Shown: in pieces, positions 1 through 11,379 of the stretch
Layout of the letters: the number at the start of each line of letters is the position of its first letter
How positions within the stretch are numbered: the stretch's first letter is position 1
Source: Paragorgia papillata
Taxonomy: Eukaryota; Cnidaria; Anthozoa; Scleralcyonacea; Coralliidae
Direction: 5' to 3'
Length of the DNA: 64,000 nt
NCBI GenBank assembly: GCA_035771165.1
Contig: JAWNZC010000467.1
Coordinates: 527,001 to 591,000 of the forward strand
The notes under the pieces: model-generated
The model's input: the letters and a program-made list of their open reading frames with translations, nothing else
Database searches by the model: none
What the model was told of the DNA's origin: nothing
Position numbers and translations under genes: made by a program

Positions 1-1385
1 TATGCACGCAACTTAACTGAGGTTGCAAAAGAATGCCTTATATCTCAAAAATAACAAATAAAAACCAATAGCTACCGCACACACTTTTGTAGAACAGCTA
101 GTTGAGTTTCAATTATTTTACATGATTTGATTGAAACTGTAGTTCAACAAAAGTCGCGGCGCAAAGCGAATGCGTTTTCAGAATTTTGTCAAAACAAAAC
201 AAGTTTAAATACTTTTCAAAATTGTAAATGAACTGTCCAATTCTACAATAATTTTGCTATCAACTGTAAAAAAATTTAATTTGATTGCTTTTAAACTCAA
301 CGCGCAGTTGCATTTTTCGCAACGCACTACTCCAACTTAAATTAACAATGTTGCAAATCTCCACCGAAACTGTCGGAAATCGATACAAATCATTCTTTAG
401 TTACTGACAGTGTTTTTGAAACCTTTGCTAATTACTATATGTACATTCAAAGTGATATCCAAAACAGTTTGAAATTAAAAGTTAACTGTTTTGGTTAAAA
501 AGTCAGTTGCATCCATGCGAACTCAGAATTTCAGATACTCAGCGCCATTTTCGTTCCCAGAGCTCCAACCGTGCTGTTTTGGCGCCAAAAATAGGTGGTT
601 ACGCTCAATACTCATACCAGTCTCTTGCTCCAGTTTTGCCGCTTACATATAAGGAGTGATGAATGATAAGTCCGAGTCGAGCTAACCAGCCTAACAGGCT
701 AGGGGCCCAGGAGCACAGAATAATTTGATTTTTGTGCTTTGACATAATGATATTGGCAAAGAACACTTATTCACGCTATGACACATTATTTGTTTAGTGT
801 TTACTATATTTATTATTAAATTTAAAGTTGTTGTCTGGCAAAAGAAGGGCCTATTTCTCTCGTGGGCCTGGAGCTGTCGCCCCATCCGTCCCCGCCTTAA
901 TCCGGTCCTGCCAGTTTACCAGGTTGTCAGTCAAGACATTAAAATATAACTTTCCGTTATAATCAAATTATAGGCCATACACTTAATTTATAGATTTTCG
1001 TTACTCATAGGATACAAAATATCAACACAACATTTGGTATAGAAAATACCGTTAGTACCAGTCTCGTGTTGGTTTTGTTTAAAAAACCGTTCCAGTGCCA
1101 AAAACAACTAGCCATGCAGTATTAACGTGAAAAATAATAATAATTATCAGTTATTTTTTAGTTTAATACGAAAGACCGTTTAACATTTGGAACGAAATAT
1201 CTATACGTCTTTCGAAACTCGTACAAAAATAGTTTTATCACTCTTGTACTCACCTTTTCAGTTTTCGGTCGTCTGTTTTCATCTTATTAATTACCAGCAA
1301 AAACACGTCTTTTCTTTTCATCTCTATAATTAACTGTATAGTTTTGGAGTTTCTCCTTGGCTTGAATTAATGTAATGATTCCATC
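1..1385. other. AT-rich stretch without recognised gene
   Basis: I see no coding region here; the open frames are short and have no recognisable motif. The sequence is AT-rich non-coding DNA. A fragment near 550 resembles the terminus of the element at 53051-53458 (shared CGTTCCCAGAGC), so part of it is probably old transposon debris. Confidence 0.4.
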
Positions 1386-2448
1386 TTGTATTGCTGTGAG
1401 AGACTGAATTTTTTTTACCAAGAGCTGAAAAAATCGTCGACACAACACTACAGTCCTTCGGCACATCTGTGCATTCGTGCAGCTCTTGACAGACATCTCT
1501 CTGCATTACCAGAGTTCAGCAGCATATCAATCATCAGAGATCACAAGTTCAGAGCAGCAAACAAATCACTGAATGCCAAGCTGAAGCTGATAAAAGCACA
1601 GGGACAAGCTAAAGTCCGTCATCATCCATCCCTTTCAGCAGAAGATATTAAAAAGTGCTACGAAACGAAAGGGTTTGGAGACGAAACGCCGTTAAGTTTA
1701 CTTCGAGTGAATTGGTTCAATATAAGCCTTCACTTTTGCCGCCGAGGCCGCGAAAATCAAAGGTCCCTCACAAAAGAAAGTTTCCATATTAAAACAGATG
1801 CAAATGGTGATGAATATATGGCGATGGCAGTCAGTGAGAGCACGAAAAACCATCAAGGTGGGCTTGCAGATAAAGCGTCTGACGAAGGAGATCCCAAAAT
1901 GTTTAGCACTGGGACAACAGGTGCCCCGTGAGATATTTTAAAAAGCTTCTTGCCGTTTTAAATCCGAAACAAGTGGCCTTATTCCAGAAGCCTAAAAGGA
2001 ATTTTATGACAGGTGACCAGATTTGGTTCGAAAACTGCCCTATCGGCGTAAACAAAATAGGAGCAATGATTGAAAGAAATATCCAAGAAATAGCCAAGTT
2101 TACATCAACTATTGTGTAAGGTCGACTACCGTCACTGTTTTAGACGCCGCGGGAATACCTATTTACAGGATTATGCAAACCTCGGGCCATAGAAATGAAT
2201 CAAGTGTGAAATCCTACTGTAACAGGCAGACTTTGGACAAAGAAAAAGAATCCTCTAACATTCTAGCGAGTTTTGGAGACGAATTGCAAGTACAACGCCA
2301 ACGGGAGAATGGCGGGCACGAATCCCAAATCGGGAGTCAGATTCAAAACAACATTGTTGCCAACGTTAATCATTCGCCCACTTTAAATCTTCTTCGAGAT
2401 GCAGAGTTTAATAACTGTAATATTACCCTCAATATCACAAAAAAGTAG
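1386..2448 (+). pseudogene. Crypton-type tyrosine recombinase (DUF3504/KIAA1958-like), frameshifted
   Basis: This is a tyrosine-recombinase-like protein of the type encoded by Crypton transposons and by Crypton-derived genes such as KIAA1958. It is spread over three frames: 1386-1930, about 1931-2110, and about 2112-2448. Visible family motifs in order are ALDRHLSALPEF, LHFCRRGREN, STKNHQGG, NPKQVALFQKPKR, WFENCPIGVNKIG, the arginine-bearing NYCVRSTTVTV, and SGHRNESSVKSY, which holds the His/Arg and tyrosine region of the active site. The first frameshift is near 1928, the second near 2110. A possible polyadenylation signal AATAAA lies at 2649. Cryptons lack inverted repeats, and none were seen. 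The breaks point to a dead copy, though assembly error cannot be excluded. Confidence 0.75.
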
Positions 2449-2778
2449 CGAGTGGACAGTTAAGTATGAAATATATTTGGTTGCAGTGGTAATGTTTATC
2501 TCGTTTTAAAAAAAAAATTACATGGCTGCTTATCCGAGACTTTACATTGTTCTTTCCTTCTCTTTGTGTTTACAACTAACCTGGATGAATTTTGTACACT
2601 TCCTTTGTAAAAATATATTATTCTCCAGATGTTTATAATTATAAGTTAAATAAAAGCTTGTAAATCTGAAAAGTTGTAAACCGCAAAACTGATTCGTATG
2701 TTTTCTTGATATATTTTAATATTGACAGTGAACCTTTTTTATGGAACGCCACGACTGTCTTATGTTATTAAAATTCAT

Positions 2779-3953
2779 TATATTCGGTGCTTTCGTCTTT
2801 ATATTCGGTGCTTTCGACTTTATATTCGGTGCTTTCGACATTATATTCGGTGCTTTCGTCTTTATATTCGGTGCTTTCGACTTTATATTCGGTGCTTTCG
2901 ACATTATATTCGGTGCTTTCGACTTTATATTCGGTGCTTTCGTCATTATATTCGGTGCTTTCGTCTTTATATTCGGTGCTTTCGTCATTATATTCGGTGC
3001 TTTCGTCTTTATATTCGGTGCTTTCGTCTTTATATTCGGTGCTTTCGTCATTATATTCGGTACTTTCGACATTATATTCGGTGCTTTCGTCATTATATTC
3101 GGTGCTTTTGTCATTATATTCGGTACTTTTGTTTTTATATTCGGTGCTTTCGTCATTATATTCGGTGCTTTCGTCTTTATATTCGGTGCTTTCGTCTTTA
3201 TATTCGGTGCTTTCGTCATTATATTCGGTACTTTCGACATTATATTCGGTGCTTTCGTCATTATATTCGGTGCTTTTGTCATTATATTCGGTACTTTTGT
3301 TTTTATATTCGGTGCTTTCGTCATTATATTCGGTGCTTTTGTCATTATATTCGGTGCTTTCGTCATTATATTCGGTGCTTTTGTCATTATATTCGGTACT
3401 TTTGTTTTTATATTCGGTGCTTTCGTCATTATATTCGGTGCTTTTGTCATTATATTCGGTACTTTTGTTTTTATATTCGGTGCTTTCGTCATTATATTCG
3501 GTGCTTTTGTCATTATATTCGGTGCTTTCGTCATTATATTCGGTGCTTTTGTCATTATATTCGGTGCTTTTGTTTTTATATTCGGTGCTTTCGACATTAT
3601 ATTCGGTGCTTTCGACTTTATAATCGGTGCTTTTGTCATTATATTCGGTACTTTTGTTTTTATATTCGGTGCTTTCGTCATTATATTCGGTGCTTTTGTC
3701 ATTATATTCGGTGCTTTCGTCATTATATTCGGTGCTTTTGTCATTATATTCGGTGCTTTTGTTTTTATATTCGGTGCTTTCGACATTATATTCGGTGCTT
3801 TCGACTTTATAATCGGTGCTTTTGTCATTATATTCGGTGCTTTCGACTTTATAATCGGTGCTTTTGTCATTATATTCGGTGCTTTTGTCTTTATGTTCGG
3901 TGCTTTCGACTTTATATTCGGTGCTTTCGACTTTATATTCGGTGCTTCGTCAT
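2779..3953 (+). repeat. 21-bp minisatellite, about 56 units
   Basis: The unit is approximately ATTCGGTGCTTTCGTCTTTAT, with variants at the GTC/GAC and TTT/ATT positions and some TTTTGT units. The last unit is shortened (CGGTGCTTCGTC), exactly as in the inverted right array. Because 21 is a multiple of three and no unit contains a stop, open frames of 280-425 codons run through it on both strands. They are by-products of periodicity. Confidence 0.95.
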
Positions 3954-4103
3954 TATATTGATCATCCCGGGTCGGGGACTGTATTTACTACGAGTTTAAT
4001 CTCCTCATGGGAAATAATTTCGGTGTCTACTTGAGCCTTCGTTGAACTTGACCAGCAGTAACTTCATGACCGTAATCGACAATACGACGATTGCTTTCCG
4101 ACA
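3954..4103. promoter_or_regulatory. Inner unique block of inverted repeat, possible promoter
   Basis: This ~150-bp block is conserved inverted at 11380-11527, and each copy lies immediately upstream of a gene (starts at 4125 and 11311). The position suggests a shared promoter for transposase and ligase. I see no clear TATA box, so this is inference from location and conservation. Confidence 0.4.
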
Positions 4104-4124
4104 ATTTCAATTTCATGTTATCTT

Positions 4125-5525
4125 ATGCCCAACATGGCCGACCCTGAGACGTCTGAGACTGTGAGTTCAAAACAAATGGCTAGCATACTGAGGAAGTTGA
4201 ACATGGAAAATAAACTTGATTTATTCCGAAAAGAAAAGATATCCGCCGACATTGTTTGTCATTTATCTTCAGCTGATCTAGAGGCGCTTGGTGTATCGAA
4301 CCGCACTGAAATGATGTCACTACGAATGGAATGTGTTAAATACGGAGGACAGCAACCGAAACAGAATTCAGATGAATGACGAAGTGGCCCGCCATCATTT
4401 TGCATTCCCAAATCGGTGCTCGAAACACATCTTGAAGAGGGTTTCACAATTTCTGAAATTTCATTAATGCTTGGCGTTTCGGAAAGTACAATATATCGAC
4501 GAATGCGAGTGTATGATCTCAGCAAGCTACATTTCACCTTTATTTCTGAAGAAGATCTGGACCGCCATGTACTTGAAATAGCAAAACAATTTCCACAATC
4601 AGGAGAAAACATGGTAAAGGGTATCCTTTTACAAAGAGGCATCAAGGTGCAGAGAATGAAGCTCAGGGACAGTTTACACAGAGTTGACGAAGAAGGTATC
4701 CAGAGACGAAGGCTAGGTCGCTTGACAAGAAGAGTGTATGCTGTACAAGGACCAAATCATCTCTGGCACGTGGACACCAACCACAAGTTGGTAAGGTGGC
4801 ACTTTATCATTGTTGGTGGAGTAGATGGTTACAGCCGCCTCCCTGTAATGTTGAAATGTACTGACAATAACAAAGCAGATACTTTGTTACATTGCTTCAT
4901 TACAGCAGTAAATCAATATGGTGTGCCAAGCAGAGTTCGGTCTGACAAAGGGGGGGAGAATGTTGCAATAGCTGATTACATGATATCCAAAAGGGGTACT
5001 CAAAGAGGCAGTATGATAACTGGTAAAAGTACACATAACCAGAGAATAGAGAGATTATGGAGGGACATATATGAAGGAGTCCTTGGTTTATATTACAGGT
5101 TATTTTATTTCATGGAAGATCAACATATCTTGAATCCTTTGAATGATATCCACCTAGCAGCACTGCATCATGTCTTCCTGCCTAAGATTAACAATCAGTT
5201 GGAGGTGTGGAAACACGCATGGTCAATTCATAGAATGCGCACTACCAGGTCAAGTCCTCTGCGAATGTGGGTGGCAGGCCAGTTACAAAATCCAACTGGC
5301 ATTGAACTTACTCCAGATGAGATTGACAACTATGGCGTTGATGGAAATATTGATGAGAACATAGAAGGTAACGAAAGGCCAATTTTCCATCCTCTGTCCT
5401 CTCTGGTACCAGAAGCTTGTCAGCACATTCTCAACAATGAAGCACCTGCAACATGGACTTCTACAAATTTTGGTATTGATATATACTTAAGAGCTCTTGA
5501 CATTATACAAAACTTTTCACTTTAG
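4125..5525 (+). CDS. SAM + HTH + DDE integrase-type transposase, one in-frame TGA
   Basis: This is the probable transposase of the surrounding element. Residues ~18-75 form a SAM-like domain ([29 protein letters not shown]). A TGA at 4377-4379 interrupts it, but the same frame continues with [13 protein letters not shown], a helix-turn-helix ([20 protein letters not shown]) and an integrase core. The catalytic triad is visible: D in LWHVDTNHK (codon 4773), D in VRSDKGGEN (codon 4944) and E in [10 protein letters not shown] (codon 5049), giving about 35 residues between the last two. The C-terminal half ([24 protein letters not shown]) is typical of this metazoan integrase family. Translation could restart at 4416 and still give HTH plus integrase. 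The TGA is most likely a nonsense mutation, because no GT-AG intron fits around it. Confidence 0.85.
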
Positions 5526-6461
5526 AATATTAAAGTACACCTAATCACTATTAATCAGAAATACACTTAGTTCCACAGGCACTCAAAAACCCACAAAGCA
5601 AAAGAAAATTCCATTCTATGTGGCAAATTATGCATACAGTAGTGGAAAACTGGGTATCCATAGAGTTGTCTACATTAAACTACTGTTACCCTGAATAGAT
5701 CTCCATAATCCCTTCCTGACTGAATCATTCCCCTGGGAATGATCCAGACTTAATTAGCATTTAATTTTACTCTGACTAACGCTAGATGATTTACTCACAG
5801 GCTCTTGGGGTGGAGGGGGGAAGAAAGGGAGAATTAAGAGAGATAGAACCGGCCTGCATGGACTAGATGCCATTCAGTTTTGAATATGTGCATCCTAAAT
5901 CATGATGCAAAATTCTCATTGATCAAGTTGTCTTAAACGTCAATCATAAATGCATGTAATGGTCAATATTGTCATTAACTCAAGTCTTATTATGACAAAT
6001 TTAAACCAGCATCAATATACTGTATGATTAATATCAATATGTATATACATGTATAAATGAAAATCGGTCGTTGCAGAAAAGATCCACAACACTCTCACAC
6101 CCAAAAATTTATTCTGTCTGAATAGGGAATGTTAAAATTTAATCTTTTTACTACTGTACATTTGAACTTGGATGTCCTAAAGAGAAGTATGTGGGTCTTT
6201 TCTGGAATGAGTCAATAAAACATTAACTTTAACTTTTGAGCCAATAACAAAACATTAACTTTAACTTTAACACAATTTTGCATGTCTGGGTATCGTGCAG
6301 GGGAAAGGTGAAACTTGTTCAAACTATACATTAAAAATGTTTTAGATGTGTAGCTTTCCACACAAGCAATGGAAACAGTACAGCTATTGTCTACAGTCTA
6401 AACTCTAAAGATATGATTATGCATTTCTGTTGAACGTTTAGTAGGCATAAGTTTTATGAAT
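5526..6461. other. Region between the two convergent genes of the transposon
   Basis: No coding sequence is seen. It contains an AATAAA at 6214 on the plus strand and TTTATT (AATAAA on minus) near 6108, so the 3' ends of the convergent genes may overlap. Around 5760 there is a diverged copy of the repeat family seen at 22300 and 59040 (TTTTACTCTGACTAAC). At 6220-6270 a short direct duplication, ACATTAACTTTAACTTT, occurs. Confidence 0.4.
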
Positions 6462-9400
6462 TTATCTGTTACCAAAGTAAGCATTGGAAAATGCATAGTC
6501 ATATAAAACAAACAAATGCATTTCAGATGGCAAAACTATTTCATGAGAAGGACGAGGTAATTTGAGGCAATTGCTACAGGTGCTAGATGTTGGCAGGAAT
6601 GAGGAAGAAGCTTCATAAAATTCTAATGATGGATGGATGGAAAAGCCTAAGACAGGCTCATCTTCAGCTCCAGTGGCAAATTGGAGGACATGGGCGAGAG
6701 TAATGTTGTTTCTTCTCCCAGCTACATAACATAAAAAAGGATTTTTCTCACATTACTTGAATTCACAATGCAAAAGTTAACAAAAAATGAGCATGTACTT
6801 TTAAAATAATTATGGTCTGACTCATCTACATGATGCAATTCAAGGCTACAAAATTAATGTACTGTAGAAATACTAACCTGCAGCTTCTCTTAAGTATTTC
6901 AAGAATGCTGAATATACAGCTCTCTCAAACTGCCAGCTGTTTGAACCCTCTTGACTGAATTTCGGTTTTAGTAAGGTGGTTAACACTTTTAGGGTAAGGG
7001 TTGCCTGTGTTGGTTGAAACACTTCCAGGAATGTTGGCAGCTGGCATCCAACCTTGGAAGAAAAAAAACATACAAATATAATTAACAGGAAAAGTTTTTT
7101 AGTGTGATTTTCTGATGTACCAACAACAGAGTTTGGGTTTGGGCAAAAAACTGTTGTATTGGTAATTTTAAAAGAAACATGGTGACTGTATTCTTTTTCA
7201 TTCATTACTGTAAAACTCTGAACTTTTAAGTTGGGGAAATCAATAATCGTATACAGTAATTACCTTGAAACTGAAAAAAACAACAATGGAAAATAGAAAA
7301 ACAAAAATCTGTACCGAAAAACATGGTGACTTGTAGATTTAACCACAATCCCTTGCACACCATATTGTTTCTTGTACAATTATTGGAAGATAGGTCTTCA
7401 AAACGATCAACTTCGGTAGGAATGAAGTTCTTGCTTACTTAATCCATGTTAACTTGCATATGATAAACAATGCTTAGTTGTTATTTTAGTTGATTTGAGG
7501 TCGCAAAGCATTGTGGGTTAAATATACCGTCATCTTTTTCAGTACTGTCAATTAGGTTGAATGGTAATTATGCACTAGTCAATTGAAATCCCAGCCCAGT
7601 CAGACCCCCAGGGTTATGTGGGGATTTAAAGGGCATATGAAACGTAAATTTCGTTTTCATGTAGTGTGATGATTTTAGCACTTTAAAATGCCCTCTTTTC
7701 AATGAAGCACTTTATTTTTTATTAAAAGTTCATTTTAACAGTCAAAATAGCATTCGAAACTGGCCTTTTTAACATGTCCAAGCCCAACTCGCAGCAGAGG
7801 CCTAGGGATTTAGTTTGATCATACGAAAAATGAGTTTCCGTCTTATAGGCATTTTAAAACAGATTTTGTATAAAAAATAAACATGTTTGCTTATAAGAGC
7901 CATTTATACAAGAGCCGATAAGATGCGATTTGACCCATTTATACGGTGCTTTGTACGAGGGTCTCCGGCTGTCTTGTGAGGTCAGGCACGTCTTATCAGC
8001 TCTCGTATAAACGGCCCTACAATATATAATATTTCTATGAGAATAAGGCAAAAACTGTCCCAGGGAGCTGGGTTTTTAATACTAGAACGAAATTTTTAAG
8101 CCAGGTTTTTAACACTTCGGAAATGTTAAAATCCTGGCCTTCCCTGGGAGTTGGGTGGCTGGGGTTTCAATTGACTAGTGCATTAGAAGTTAAGAGCCTC
8201 TTTCAAATGCTACTCTTACTATAGCCAGTTAGCCACTGCCACAACGTGGCTATACACATTTCAAAATAATATACCAGTACAGTGCGCTACCAAAATTAAA
8301 ACATCTTTCAACCTGTCAGATGTTTCCTTCTCTCAAAAAAAACAAACACATTCATTCACACCACAAATTAACATTTTCCAAGAAACTGTCGGTCCACGTT
8401 AATTAAATTATTTAAAAGGAAACAAGTACACAAACCTGGTATATTCCCATTTTCACAAAGCCTTCCCGCAGATTGGTTATGGAAGCTGATGCTTCATTTT
8501 CACTAAAGATTTCATGCAAGATGTTCTCTGGCATAAATTGTGGGATCTTCCCATTCTGCAAAATGCTTAAACCTGGGGTAAAAAACGAGGTTGTAAATGT
8601 ATTGAAATGAATGGAAAATATAGTTTACCAGGCTACTTATAGCTTTGTATAAAAAAAATTTGAGTCCTGGATATTGCTGTTAATACATGCACCAATAGCT
8701 ACTGGTTTAAGTGTTTAAGGTAATTCTGTAAATCCTACTTGAATTTTTGTTGATCAGCAGTTACACACTGAGCACGTGCAAAAAACATCAATCTTGTAAT
8801 TTTCTTAGCTGTGTGAACGTTAAGCGGTTAACCTGATTTTGAGAAAAGAAATGTGGTAAAAGTATCCTGGTGTGACTTTTGTTTTCTCTTCAAAAAATAA
8901 TCACAATAACAAAAATAATTTGAAATTTAAAAAAGTCTGCAAATGTATGTACAGGTGTAATAAACAAAAAATCAGTAAATTCTATTTCTAAATTTTTTCT
9001 CGATTTTCAAGTCACCAAATTTGTTTTATATAAAATAGACTTTCATACAAAAAAAAAACAAACACATTTTTATTCAACAAAAAAGTACAATTTTTCAGAA
9101 CTAAAAGCCAAAAGCCTAAAAGTGACATACAACAAAATTAATGGGTGACATCAACTATTTTATAAACAAAAAAAGCCTTAAAGCCAGTGTTTAAATCAGG
9201 TGAAGATAGAATAGAGAAAACTGGTAGGAGCTACTTTAAAGTTATTACTTAAAACAGGATTCATTTTTTAAGTTTTAACTCACCAAAAATTATACCAACT
9301 AAGTTGTATTGTTCAGCCATATGCTCACGAAGACCATTATCAAAAAACTTTTCCTTAATTTCTTTTATTACAAGACGAAAGAACTCCTTCCGAGGGCCTC

Positions 9401-11311
9401 CATAATCTTCTGCTGCCTGTCAATGCACATTATAATGCACATTATATAATTACACAATAATTTTATTCAATTTGGAATTATGGTGCTGACAATTGATAAC
9501 AATTAATATTTTCACATTTTAGTCTTCTAGTGATAAGAACTCAAAATAGACTGTTTCGCTGTAAATGTGCTGGGTTGACTAGTGTAAAATAGTTAAAAAA
9601 TCAAAGAACTCCATGGCACATCCTGAAATCATGCTTCAGTTTGGCTCTTAATTAGGACATGCCCATTTGGTGGGAACTAGTGACCTGGTTTAAGATAATA
9701 CAGTATATTTTTATTTGCAAAAGTAGAGTGCTGGATAGGCAGTGTGTTGCAAATATAGAATACCTTAAAGGTGGTGAACTGCCAAGGTTTTAATGAATAA
9801 AATATGTACTGACATTTCAAGCCGAAGCATTTTATCAAAGTAAATTCAAGGCCATTCGGTGAAAACATTGACAGTGTTTTATTCTCCAAAATCTTGGCAG
9901 TTAGTTTATTAACAAACTACAGGTTGTTTATAACAGATTCAGATTTTACCTCATTGTAAAATTGCACTTCCAGGGTCTTGCGCAAATCTTCCAATGCACT
10001 TATCTCATCAAATGATGTATTTGTGAGGTTATTTCGATCCACAAGGATATAATTGGTTTCCCCCTCTGCCAACTCATCAGTGTTTTGAATCTCAAGAGAC
10101 CTGCCATACACGATGACACTTTGCAAATACCTCAAAATCTCCACATGATTCCTTATATTCTGGGCTTTACAATAATCTACAGCCTCCTGTGCAAGATCAT
10201 CAACTGTCTTATTAGCATTTCCTGACTTATCATCACCATCAGCATGTGTCAAGTCTACTGTCACATGGTCATTTTGGGAGACTGTTGCATTAACTGGAAG
10301 AATGGTATCACCTTCTCCTTCATTAACCACTCTTTGATCATTGGTCATACGTTCAGCAACAGGCAAGTTACCACTGGTTGTACCCTCCACTTGCAAAACT
10401 TCTCTTTGACTACTGTCAGCATCTGGCCTGATTGGATCAATTTCATCTTCAGATGATTCAGATTCCAAAAGACCAGCAGTGCATGTAAACAGGTGGTCTC
10501 GTAGCTTTCGCATTAAAATCTCTCTATTGCAGTATTTGCATTTCTCTGTTAGGGAAGAATCACTCTGTGGAATGAGAGATTTGGTCGAGATGCTCGCTTG
10601 AATTGGTCGCAAGTAAATTTTACTTTGACCACTGCCCACATTTGATTTCAGATCTTTTACTGACCAAGAACAATCAATCAATCGAAGATCTCTGCAGTTT
10701 GGTAAACAGTGCAACATTTCAAAACCACCAATGCCTTGTAACTGTGGAAACCCAAGAACCACACCATCACTATCTTTTACATCTGACATTATTTTTTTGG
10801 TTACCTTTTGCTCATCGTCATCGACTTCAAACTTAATTTTCTTGGCCCCTAATCCAGCTTTCGAAAGAATTTGCTTTTCAGATGCAGTTGGGACTTTTAT
10901 AGCAAACCGATCTGCTAAGCACATGAACTGTGCAGTCCATGTCCTTTTTGCCCCAGCGTTCTTTTGCCTTCTATTTCCAGTTGCTGCCCTCGATCGGCGA
11001 CCAGAACTACCACCAGTAGTTGCAGAGCTAAACAAAAGGGCACGTTCAGTTCGTATCCGACTGGACATACTTTCACCACTTGTGCCTGGAGTGGAAGAGA
11101 GATCCTGATTTGCATTTTCTTCAAAGTTCTTGCGACATAACTCACGCAGACGCACTCTGTCACCAATTGTTTGCACACCAAGACGAATAAGTTCGTTGTC
11201 AGTTGCTGACAATACAGTCTCAACTTCAATTTTCTCTTCTTTAAATCTTTCGGCAAGTGTACCAAGATGTATTTGTTGTAAGATGCTGTCCATAACTGAA
11301 ATAAACTGCAC
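6462..11311 (-). CDS. SAM + C2HC zinc finger + HECT E3 ubiquitin ligase, five exons
   Basis: Exons read in order on the minus strand are 11311-9950, 9416-9284, 8572-8436, 7052-6878 and 6721-6462. All joints have GT-AG ends and keep frame, giving about 688 residues without a stop (682 from the Met at 11293). Residues ~8-65 are a SAM-like domain (ILQQIHLGTLAERF, LIRLGVQTIGDRVRL). A C2HC-type finger follows (C258, C261, H273, C277), then an acidic linker. The compact HECT domain spans about 385-688: NYILVDRNNL, LEVQFYNE, DYGGPRKEFF, LSILQNGKIPQFM, LREGFVKMGIYQ and the catalytic loop LPTSSTCSNCLKLP, whose Cys codon is at 6578-6576. HECT proteins pass ubiquitin from E2 to substrate through this cysteine. 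The closest familiar family is the G2E3-like ligases expanded in fish and invertebrates. Its place between the inverted repeats makes it transposon cargo or a transposition factor. Confidence 0.9.
7571..8182. mobile_element. Harbinger-like MITE with TTA target duplication, in ligase intron
   Basis: The ends TGCACTAGTCAATTGAAA and its complement form ~24-bp inverted repeats, flanked by TTA on both sides (7568-7570, 8183-8185). It sits in the intron between the 8572-8436 and 7052-6878 exons. Inside is a second inverted pair (near 7890-8010, with AGAGCCGATAAGA-type arms) and a TTAAAGGGCATATG motif at 7627 resembling the termini of the TTAA elements found elsewhere in the window. Confidence 0.75.
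9690..9880 (-). repeat. Dispersed repeat, same family as 22655-22885
   Basis: Read on the minus strand, this segment contains GGCTTGAAATGTCAGTA, a TTCACCACCTTT block and AACACACTGCCTA. These match in order the tandem repeat at 22655-22885. It lies in the first intron of the HECT ligase gene. Confidence 0.6.
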
Positions 11312-11379
11312 GATTGATTTATTGGAACGAAGAAGCTAGCGGGAAAATCAGAATATCAGATATCTCACAGGTCGGACAC

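Larger units (their letters stand above)
2740..4103. repeat. Left terminal inverted repeat (1,364 bp)
   Basis: It consists of a ~40-bp unique outer end, the minisatellite, and an inner ~150-bp unique block ending GCTTTCCGACA. The same order is present inverted at 11380-12239. Homology to the right repeat stops about 20 bp before the transposase start codon. Confidence 0.88.
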
